A stretch of 6,693 bases of DNA, taken from assembly GCA_025935275.1 (NCBI GenBank), contig JAICVP010000117.1, forward strand, positions 1 through 6,693. The letters run 5' to 3'. Source of the DNA: Thermoleophilia bacterium. GTDB lineage: Bacteria > Actinomycetota > Thermoleophilia > Gaiellales > Gaiellaceae. Positions 1 to 5,118 of the stretch are shown piece by piece (the stretch's first letter is position 1; each line of letters begins with the position of its first letter). Below the pieces are notes generated by a model. It did no database searches. It was not told the origin of the DNA and saw only the letters and a list, made by a program, of their open reading frames with translations. The position numbers were made by a program, and so were the translations under genes.

Positions 1-1280
1 AGGACTCCGGCGGCGATCCCGGCGAGCGGGTCGAGCTCCTCGATCGGCGCGTCGGAGCCGTTGGCGAGCAACGCGCCCACGTCGAGCAGCGACCGGTAGG
101 CGTAGGCGCCCGTGGTCAGCCCGGCCCAGAAGCGATCGGCGAGGTCCCGGTCGGACGGCGCGTGGCTGAACTGGACCGAAGCGGCGACGCCGAGCTCCGC
201 GAAGCGCGGCACGTCCTCGGGTGTGAGCAGCTGAGCGTGCTCGATCCGGGGCCGGAGGCCGCGCGGCTTCCATTCATCCTGCGTCGCCTCGAAGGCGTCC
301 AGTGCCTCCCGGTTCGCCAGGTTGCCGATGGCGTGCACGCCGACCGGAAAGCCTGCGCGAGCGGAGCGGCGGACGATGTCCTCGAGCTCGGCGCGGCTGG
401 TGATTTCGACTCCCGAGCCGTCGAGCATGCGGGCCGTCTGGGAGCCGAGCGTTCCGTCCATGAACGCCTTGATGTAGCCGACCTTGAGGAAGCCGTCGCC
501 GAGGCCCGACGAGAGCCCGATCTCCGTGAGCCGGTCGACGTGGTCGTGCGGGAGGGACTGCCAGACCCGCAAGGTGAGCGCGCCTTCGTGCTGCAGCTCC
601 TGGAAGACGGCGAGCGCACCGAGCCAGCCGTCTTTGTCGTGCACCGCGACGACGCCGCGGGAGTTGGCGAGTCGGATCCCGTCGCGCGAGGCGGCGACCA
701 TCTCCTCGTGGGTCGGGCGCACGTAGACGTCGCGGAAATGCCAGGCGCACTCCTCGCGGAGGACGCCGGTCGGCTCGCCCTGCTCGTCGCGCTCCACCAC
801 TCCGCCCGGAACCTGGAGATCGCCGTTCGCGCGGGCGAGGGCCGCCGAGTTCAGCCAGAGCGAATGGTAGTCGCGTGCCATGAGCGCGGTGGGGACGTCG
901 CCCGTGACCGCGTCCAACGCCTCTTTCGTCGGCTCGACGACGGGAGCCCAGTCGCCGCTCCTCCAGCCCAGTCCGCGAAGCCAGCGTCCTGCGGGCACGG
1001 ACGCGACCGCGTCGCGCACGCGAGTGAGCGCTTCGTCGAGGGACTGCGTGCCCTCCAGCCGCACCTGCCGCTGCCCCAGAGCCCACGTCGGAAAGTGGAC
1101 GTGTGAATCGGTGAAGCCTGGAAGGACGCAGCGACCGCCGAGCTCGACCCGGTCCGGGCTCGCGAGCGCGGTCTCGTGTGTTCCTACCCCTCCCGCGACG
1201 AGCTCGCCTGCGATCGCGAGCGCGCCTGCCTTCGGCAGCGCTGGGTCGAGCGTGCGGATCGTGCCGTTCTCGAGGATCAC
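1..1280 (-). CDS. Amidohydrolase family protein, YtcJ-like (Amidohydro_3), partial
   Basis: This is a metal-dependent hydrolase of the amidohydrolase superfamily, predicted to cleave an amide or related C-N/C-O bond in the cytoplasm; the substrate is not identifiable. It reads from a GTG at 1280 and leaves the window at the left edge after about 426 codons, so roughly the last 100 residues of a typical 530-550 residue member are missing. Visible family marks are the N-terminal VILENGTIRTLDP strand, the metal motif GFTDSHVHF (H60, H62), IKAFMDGTLGSQTA with K271, VHAIGN (H316), IEHAQLL (H348) and NGSDAPI (D410). An in-frame GTG at 1319, six bases after the stop of the upstream gene, is an alternative start that adds 13 residues. 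I prefer 1280 because family members normally begin right at this strand; neither start has a strong ribosome binding site. It is the third gene of the sigma-factor operon. Family assignment is firm, function is not. Confidence 0.9.
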   Translation of the reverse strand, partial: MILENGTIRTLDPALPKAGALAIAGELVAGGVGTHETALASPDRVELGGRCVLPGFTDSHVHFPTWALGQRQVRLEGTQSLDEALTRVRDAVASVPAGRWLRGLGWRSGDWAPVVEPTKEALDAVTGDVPTALMARDYHSLWLNSAALARANGDLQVPGGVVERDEQGEPTGVLREECAWHFRDVYVRPTHEEMVAASRDGIRLANSRGVVAVHDKDGWLGALAVFQELQHEGALTLRVWQSLPHDHVDRLTEIGLSSGLGDGFLKVGYIKAFMDGTLGSQTARMLDGSGVEITSRAELEDIVRRSARAGFPVGVHAIGNLANREALDAFEATQDEWKPRGLRPRIEHAQLLTPEDVPRFAELGVAASVQFSHAPSDRDLADRFWAGLTTGAYAYRSLLDVGALLANGSDAPIEELDPLAGIAAGV

Positions 1281-1325
1281 GTTCGGAATCCAATCGGACC
1301 GGCGGCCCGCGGGCCACACGCCGTC

Positions 1326-2513
1326 TCACGGCTTCGGCGGCGCCCACCCGAGTACGACTGGGAACGAGGCGCCGCCCGTGCCCGGCGAGAACTCTGCGGT
1401 CACGTTCGAGACCGCATCCACCTTCCCGGGCCGCCGGGGTGCGCTTTCGAAGAAGAGGAATTGGTCGGCGGCCGGCCAGCCCGCGGTGACCCAGCTCAGG
1501 TCCGGGGAGCTGATGAGGTCGGAGATCCTGCCCGGGCCTTCGAACATCCGCGTGTCAGGCATGAGGCGGCAGGCTCCCGCGACGGTGCAGTCGGAGCGGA
1601 GCAGGGCCGTCGTGTCGCCACGGGGGTTGTAGTCCGCGTACAGCAGGCCTCCGTACTGCAGGAGCACCGTGTCGAGGAGCGAGTGGTTCGCGGGGACCTC
1701 GAGGAGCGGAGTCGGCTTGCCGGCCTCGAGCACGATCACCTTCGTCGTCGTCGAGACGACCACCCGGGCCCGGAAGAACGCGAGCTCGCGGATCTGGTCG
1801 ATGGCGGAGCTTCGCCACAGCTGTCGCCGCGCGTCGACGTCGACCACATGGACACGGCCGGCCGCATCGGCGTAGGTGAGGACGTGTGAGTCCGGCTTCC
1901 ACGCCGGCGCAACCGGTGCAATCCCGTCCGCGATGACCGTGTCGGGCGACCCGTCGCCCGCGACGACGTGCAGCGTGGCTCCCGCCCGGTAGGCGATCCG
2001 GGTATCGAGCCCGACGCCGCCCCAGCGCGGATCCTTGACCGGCTCCGCCCGCGAAAGCGACCAGCGAGGATCGCCGCTCTCGGGGTCGAGGGCGACAAGC
2101 TGCCGGCCGCGTGTCGCGACGACGAAGAGCCCGTGCGGAGACCAGGACGCGTCCTCGTAGTCGCCGAGCAGCCGCTTCGAACCGTCTTCCCGAACGACCC
2201 ACGGGCCGTCCGAAGAAAGGACGAGCAGGCGGCCGGGGGCAGGAAGCTCCACCAGAGCGGGCCGCGCGGGCTCGCGCCCGACCGCGTCGCGGAAGCGGTC
2301 GACGACCGCCATCCCCGGCGGCGTGAGCGCTGCGACCAGGATCGCCCCAGCCGCCACGAGAGCCGCGAGCGGGCCGCGATGCTTCCTCGACCAGCGCACA
2401 GGCTCCCGCGACTCGAAGGCCGCGTCGACGACGCGCCATGCGCGCTCGGCGGCGCCGGCTTCGTCCGGCACCGGCACCCGTCGTAGAGCGCTGCGCACGC
2501 GATCCTCGCTCAC
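1326..2513 (-). CDS. Membrane-anchored propeller-like protein, putative anti-sigma factor
   Basis: This is a 395-residue protein from a GTG at 2513 that overlaps the sigma-factor stop as GTGA, with a purine-rich GAGAGAG five bases upstream. It has three parts: a charged cytoplasmic N-terminus (about 1-46), one transmembrane segment (about 48-64, rich in Ala/Leu/Val/Ile), and an outer domain (about 90-395). The outer domain has irregular repeats resembling beta-propeller blades (TolB/WD40/PQQ type), for example around ASWSPHGLFVVA (122-133), PAWKPDSHVLTYADAAGR (203-220) and ISDLISSPDLSWVTAG (330-345). The position after an ECF sigma gene and the one-pass topology suggest it holds or regulates that sigma factor. 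The usual zinc anti-sigma motif (HxxxCxxC) is absent: the N-terminal part has no cysteine. The only two cysteines, C309 and C315, lie outside the membrane and could form a disulfide. The anti-sigma role is inferred from position and topology; the gene itself is secure. Confidence 0.85.
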   Translation of the reverse strand: MSEDRVRSALRRVPVPDEAGAAERAWRVVDAAFESREPVRWSRKHRGPLAALVAAGAILVAALTPPGMAVVDRFRDAVGREPARPALVELPAPGRLLVLSSDGPWVVREDGSKRLLGDYEDASWSPHGLFVVATRGRQLVALDPESGDPRWSLSRAEPVKDPRWGGVGLDTRIAYRAGATLHVVAGDGSPDTVIADGIAPVAPAWKPDSHVLTYADAAGRVHVVDVDARRQLWRSSAIDQIRELAFFRARVVVSTTTKVIVLEAGKPTPLLEVPANHSLLDTVLLQYGGLLYADYNPRGDTTALLRSDCTVAGACRLMPDTRMFEGPGRISDLISSPDLSWVTAGWPAADQFLFFESAPRRPGKVDAVSNVTAEFSPGTGGASFPVVLGWAPPKP

Positions 2514-3049
2514 GTCTGCTCTCTCATGACGCGCTCCTGCAGGGCGTCGAGGCCGCGCCGCAGCCGCGAGTTGACGGTGCCGCGCGGAAGCTCGAGGAGG
2601 TCGGCGATCTCGCCGGGCGAGTAGTCGAGGACGTAGCGAAGGACGACCACCGCGCGGTGCTCGGGCGCGAGCGCGGCGAGCGCGGCCATCGTCTCGCCGC
2701 TCAGCTCGTCGGGAGGCGCCTCCGTGCGTGCCGGCGTGACGGCCAGCTGCTCGTCCCCGATCTCGCGCCTGAGGGCGCGGGCGCGCGTCCAGTCGATCGC
2801 CCGGTTCACGACGATGCGGTGCAGCCAGGGCCCGAAAGGACGCCGGCGGTCGAACGTGTCGAGTGCGCGCACTGCCGAGAGGAAGGCCTCCTGGGCGATG
2901 TCCTCGGCCGCCGCCGCGTTGTGGACGACGAGGTACGCCGCCCGGTAGGCACCGGGCCAGTGGTGGGTGAAGAGAGCCTCGAGGTCCGAGGCCGACCCGG
3001 CCTGGGCGCCGCGTACCCACGCGCGCTCCTCACGACCCGCTCCTGCCAT
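2510..3049 (-). CDS. RNA polymerase sigma factor, sigma-70 family, ECF type
   Basis: This 179-residue protein would direct RNA polymerase to a dedicated set of promoters. Sigma region 2 spans about residues 22-92 and includes AAAAEDIAQEAFLSA (45-59) and the FGPWLHRIVVNRAID stretch (72-86) that contacts the -10 element. After a short acidic linker, region 4 spans about 121-172, with the helix-turn-helix LDYSPGEIADLLELPRGTVN (141-160). There is no region 1.1 or 3, and the length is normal for an ECF factor. The ATG at 3049 is chosen because homology begins just after it; in-frame codons further upstream run into the divergent pncA gene and look non-coding. No Shine-Dalgarno is visible, but TATAGT lies nine bases before the ATG, so the message may be leaderless or nearly so. 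Its stop overlaps the GTG of the putative anti-sigma gene by four bases, indicating coupled translation. The ECF subgroup and target genes cannot be named from sequence alone. Confidence 0.93.
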   Translation of the reverse strand: MAGAGREERAWVRGAQAGSASDLEALFTHHWPGAYRAAYLVVHNAAAAEDIAQEAFLSAVRALDTFDRRRPFGPWLHRIVVNRAIDWTRARALRREIGDEQLAVTPARTEAPPDELSGETMAALAALAPEHRAVVVLRYVLDYSPGEIADLLELPRGTVNSRLRRGLDALQERVMREQT

Positions 3050-3058
3050 GGCGTGCCG

Positions 3059-3064
3059 ACTATA
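3059..3064 (-). promoter_or_regulatory. Candidate -10 box (TATAGT) of the sigma-factor gene
   Basis: TATAGT matches the TANNNT pattern and ends nine bases before the ATG at 3049. Transcription starting six to nine bases downstream would give a leader of zero to three bases. No consensus -35 is seen 16-18 bases upstream. The absence of a Shine-Dalgarno before the ATG fits a leaderless message. Confidence 0.45.
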
Positions 3065-3126
3065 CGAGCCTGTGCCCGCAAGAAGTCCATCCGGAGACCT
3101 ACGCGCGCAAAGGGCCCGGAGGTCCA

Positions 3127-3132
3127 TACGAT
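3127..3132 (+). promoter_or_regulatory. Candidate -10 box (TACGAT) of pncA
   Basis: TACGAT (TANNNT) ends seven bases before the GTG at 3140, the spacing expected if transcription starts on the start codon itself. There is no recognisable -35 element. A GGAGGT lies immediately upstream (3118-3123), which would fall outside a leaderless transcript. Confidence 0.4.
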
Positions 3133-3139
3133 TCCCGCC

Positions 3140-3736
3140 GTGGACGCACTCCTGATCGTCGACTTCCAGAACGACTTCACCCCCGGCGGCGCGCTGCCGG
3201 TGGCCGAGGGCGACGAGATCGCGGGCCCGATCAACGAGCTGCTCGACCGCTTCGAGCTCGTGGTCGCCACGCGCGACTGGCATCCGCCCGACCATGGCTC
3301 CTTCGTGGGCGTCGGGGTCGATCCGGCGAAATGGCGCGGCGCCGACCCACCTTCGATCTGGCCGGTGCACTGCGTAGAGGGGACGCGCGGCGCCGAGCTC
3401 CACCCCGATCTCGAAGCCGCGAAGGTCGACCTCGTGATCGACAAGGGCCAGGACCCCGACAGCCAGGGGTATTCAGGGTTCCAGGACACCCGGCTCGGTG
3501 AGATCCTCCGCGACCGCGGGGTCGACCGCCTCTTCGTCACGGGACTCGCAACCGACTACTGCGTGAAGAACACAGTGCTGGACGCCCGTCGCGAGGGCTT
3601 CGACGTCACCGTCGTGGAGGACGCCGTGCGCGGCGTCGAGGTCGAGCCGGGTGACTCCGAGCGGGCCCTCGAAGAGATGGAGCAGGCGGGCGCGCGCCTG
3701 GCCAGCTCCGACGAGATCCTCGCCGAGCGCGCCTAG
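3140..3736 (+). CDS. pncA: Nicotinamidase (isochorismatase-like hydrolase)
   Basis: This enzyme hydrolyses nicotinamide to nicotinate and ammonia in the cytoplasm, feeding the Preiss-Handler route of NAD salvage; in mycobacteria the same enzyme activates pyrazinamide. The 198-residue product carries the full expected set. The nucleophile is C141 in GLATDYCVKNTVLDA, with D8 (LLIVDFQNDF) and K102 (VIDKGQ) completing the triad. The likely metal ligands are D46, H48 and H52 (TRDWHPPDHGSF) and H77 (IWPVHCVEGT). Length is close to the 186 residues of the M. tuberculosis protein. The GTG at 3140 is chosen because the core strand LLIVDFQ starts three residues later. An alternative is an unusual ATT at 3131, in frame and seven bases after a GGAGGT. 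The gene is alone on its strand here, diverges from the sigma gene, and converges on the M14 gene with shared stop bases. Confidence 0.95.
   Translation: MDALLIVDFQNDFTPGGALPVAEGDEIAGPINELLDRFELVVATRDWHPPDHGSFVGVGVDPAKWRGADPPSIWPVHCVEGTRGAELHPDLEAAKVDLVIDKGQDPDSQGYSGFQDTRLGEILRDRGVDRLFVTGLATDYCVKNTVLDARREGFDVTVVEDAVRGVEVEPGDSERALEEMEQAGARLASSDEILAERA
3733..3736. other. Shared CTAG: overlapping convergent stop codons
   Basis: The palindrome CTAG supplies TAG to pncA on the plus strand (3734-3736) and TAG to the M14 gene on the minus strand (3735-3733). The two coding regions abut with no intergenic space, so there is no room for a terminator between them. Each transcript must end inside the opposite gene or run antisense through it. 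Confidence 0.9.
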
Positions 3737-4431
3737 CCCGAGAGCGTGCGGGCGAGCCGCATGACCGCATAAGCCTGGCGGTTCGCCTTGTGCTCGGACA
3801 GCGGGCCTGGGGCCAGCTCGACCACGAACGAGCTCGTCCCCGGGAAACGGTGGTTCTGCCAGTTCGGGGCGGTGCCGTGCGGCCAGCGGATCCTGGCGAA
3901 ATCCATGTTGGAGAAGCGGGCGAACTTCCTCGCCGCCGGCACGCTCTGGCCCCAGGCGCGGACGAGCGTTTGCGGCTGGTGGTACCAGATCGTGAGCTCC
4001 GGCCTGATCTCCTTGACGAGGCGACGGACGGCGCGCGTCTCGGGCTCCGACCAGGGACGCGGCCCCGAGTACTCGGGATCCCACCGCTCGCCGATCGGGA
4101 TCCACTCCGAGCCGAAGTTCCGGTTCAGGTCGACGCCACGGCCGTTCTGGCGGACGCCGAGCCTGCGCCCGTCCGGGTTGACGCAGTTGATCACCCAGAG
4201 GTCGAAGCTGCCCGGCGCCTTTCGGTGGACGAGCTTGCGCGTGACCGCGCTGCCCGCGCACTCGTTCCCGTGGATGCAGCCCACGACCAGGACCTTGTGC
4301 GGGCTCGCCGCGTCGCCGAGGCGGTGCACCTTGATCGGACGGTCCTGCGTCGAGTGTCCGACGACAGCGGTCCCGGTGCTCGGCGCCGCCGAGGCAAGCG
4401 CAACTACGGAGAGCAGGATCTCGATTCCCAT
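3733..4431 (-). CDS. Secreted M14-family zinc carboxypeptidase (MpaA-like)
   Basis: This is a 232-residue zinc metallopeptidase predicted to trim C-terminal residues or amide bonds of peptides outside the membrane. Residues 1-16 form a short hydrophobic signal peptide (MGIEILLSVVALASAA) with likely cleavage near the ASA-A site. The catalytic domain has the zinc motif HxxE in GCIHGNECAG (H54, E57), the substrate-binding GVDLNRNFGSEW (N103, R104), the third zinc ligand in IWYHQPQ (H151) and the catalytic glutamate in FVVELAPG (E205). It is shorter than pancreatic-type M14 enzymes and closer in size to bacterial murein peptide amidase A. The ATG at 4431 gives the signal peptide. It diverges by 48 bp from another peptidase gene with an LAS-type wall-hydrolase fold, so a peptidoglycan or muropeptide substrate is plausible but inferred. 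Confidence 0.92.
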   Translation of the reverse strand: MGIEILLSVVALASAAPSTGTAVVGHSTQDRPIKVHRLGDAASPHKVLVVGCIHGNECAGSAVTRKLVHRKAPGSFDLWVINCVNPDGRRLGVRQNGRGVDLNRNFGSEWIPIGERWDPEYSGPRPWSEPETRAVRRLVKEIRPELTIWYHQPQTLVRAWGQSVPAARKFARFSNMDFARIRWPHGTAPNWQNHRFPGTSSFVVELAPGPLSEHKANRQAYAVMRLARTLSG

Positions 4432-4479
4432 TGGTCTCTGTACGCGGACCGCCGAACGAGAGGTTCACGTACCCCTTGA
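4432..4479. promoter_or_regulatory. Short divergent intergenic region, M14 / M74 peptidases
   Basis: Only 48 bp separate the two divergent start codons, so both promoters must lie here or overlap the opposite gene. On the minus strand TACAGA (4442-4437) ends five bases before the M14 ATG but lacks the final T of a good -10. On the plus strand I see no convincing -10 or Shine-Dalgarno before the GTG at 4480. The compact arrangement would favour shared control. Confidence 0.35.
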
Positions 4480-5109
4480 GTGCGCACAATCTGCCTGATT
4501 GCCCTGACGTTCGTTGCCTGCGGGTTCGCGGCGCGCTCGACGGAGATGGGACCTCCGCCACCCGCTGAGCGTGCTTCGCTCGTGCACTGGCGCGACTCGC
4601 ACGCGCTCGGCACCCAGTCGGACGGGCGGCTCGTCCGCGGTGTGCAGCTCCCGCCGTTCGGCTCCCGCTTCTTCACCTGGGATCCGCTGCTCCACCGCCG
4701 GCCCGACCGGCCGGGGCGGAGGTGGGGCACCGACTACCTCGTCCGCAATGTTCTCGCAGTCGTGGCCGCCTATGCGGAGGCGCATCCGTCCGCTCCGCGT
4801 CTGGGCATCGGCGATCTGAGCCGCCGCCGTGGAGGGCCCTTCGGCCCCCGGCACGCCTCTCACCAGAACGGGCTCGACGTGGACGTCTACTACCCGCGCC
4901 TCGACCGGCGTGAGCGGCCGCCGCGCGTCGCAGCGCAGATCGACCTCGGGCTCGCCCAGGATCTCGTCAGCCGCTTCGTCGCCGCGGGCGCGCTGGTCGT
5001 CTTCGTCGGGCCGAACACGGGGCTCACCGGCCCGCCGGGGGTCGTGCAGGTGCTCTGGAACCATGACAACCATCTGCACGCGCGGTTCGAAAACCCCGAC
5101 CGCACCTAG
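4480..5109 (+). CDS. Exported penicillin-insensitive murein endopeptidase-like protein (M74/LAS family)
   Basis: This is a 209-residue zinc peptidase of the LAS group, related to MepA, which cuts peptide cross-links in peptidoglycan independently of penicillin-binding proteins. The zinc motif HxxxxxxD is seen at H128-D135 in HASHQNGLDVDVYYP, preceded by GDLSRRRGGPFGPRH (111-125), a typical MepA-like lead-in. The second motif HxH is H198-H200 in WNHDNHLHARF. The N-terminus (residues 1-18) is a short hydrophobic export segment. C14 in FVACG could be a lipidated cysteine, although F11 is not a standard lipobox residue, so ordinary secretion is also possible. A TGA directly precedes the GTG at 4480 in the same frame, so the start cannot be earlier. 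It diverges from the M14 peptidase, and the two plausibly act in wall remodelling or recycling. The acyl-CoA dehydrogenase follows after nine bases but probably has its own promoter. Confidence 0.88.
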   Translation: MRTICLIALTFVACGFAARSTEMGPPPPAERASLVHWRDSHALGTQSDGRLVRGVQLPPFGSRFFTWDPLLHRRPDRPGRRWGTDYLVRNVLAVVAAYAEAHPSAPRLGIGDLSRRRGGPFGPRHASHQNGLDVDVYYPRLDRRERPPRVAAQIDLGLAQDLVSRFVAAGALVVFVGPNTGLTGPPGVVQVLWNHDNHLHARFENPDRT

Positions 5110-5112
5110 AAT
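5107..5112 (+). promoter_or_regulatory. Candidate -10 box (TAGAAT) of the acyl-CoA dehydrogenase gene
   Basis: TAGAAT starts on the TAG stop codon of the upstream peptidase gene and ends six bases before the GTG at 5119. This is exactly the spacing for transcription to begin at the start codon, giving a leaderless message. No Shine-Dalgarno is seen in the nine-base gap and no clear -35 lies upstream within the peptidase gene. Confidence 0.5.
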
Positions 5113-5118
5113 CGGGGT

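Larger units (their letters stand above)
3050..3139. promoter_or_regulatory. Divergent promoter region, sigma factor / pncA
   Basis: This 90 bp region between two divergent starts is the largest non-coding gap in the window. It contains TATAGT on the minus strand (3064-3059) before the sigma ATG and TACGAT on the plus strand (3127-3132) before the pncA GTG. A GGAGGT at 3118-3123 on the plus strand is discussed under pncA. On the minus strand, GGACTT (3088-3083), 16 bases, then CGTATA (3066-3061) loosely resembles an ECF-type promoter. I see no convincing inverted repeat or -35 box of the TTGACA kind. Confidence 0.55.

Noticed and set aside
162..1106. A 314-codon open frame on the plus strand
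   Set aside because: It lies opposite the amidohydrolase, whose frame shows conserved metal-binding motifs throughout. The plus-strand product has no recognisable motif.
274..1347. A 357-codon minus-strand open frame over the amidohydrolase
   Set aside because: It is in the wrong frame relative to the amidohydrolase and is dominated by Arg/Gly/Ala low-complexity sequence.
2514..3020. A long in-frame N-terminal extension of the propeller protein
   Set aside because: The extension is an Arg/Pro/Gly-rich shifted frame of the sigma gene. The real start is the GTG overlapping the sigma stop.
3083..3127. Repeated GTCCAT in the sigma/pncA gap as a possible operator
   Set aside because: It is only six bases, in direct orientation with irregular spacing and no symmetry, so it is expected by chance.
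2438..3139. A plus-strand in-frame upstream extension of pncA
   Set aside because: It runs antisense to the sigma factor, and nicotinamidase homology begins only at the GTG at 3140.
3050..3403. An N-terminal extension of the sigma factor beyond the ATG at 3049
   Set aside because: It would cross the divergent promoter region and run antisense to pncA, with no sigma-like content.
4437..4442. TACAGA as a -10 box for the M14 gene
   Set aside because: It lacks the final T of TANNNT and ends only five bases before the ATG. Kept only as a weak remark in the intergenic entry.
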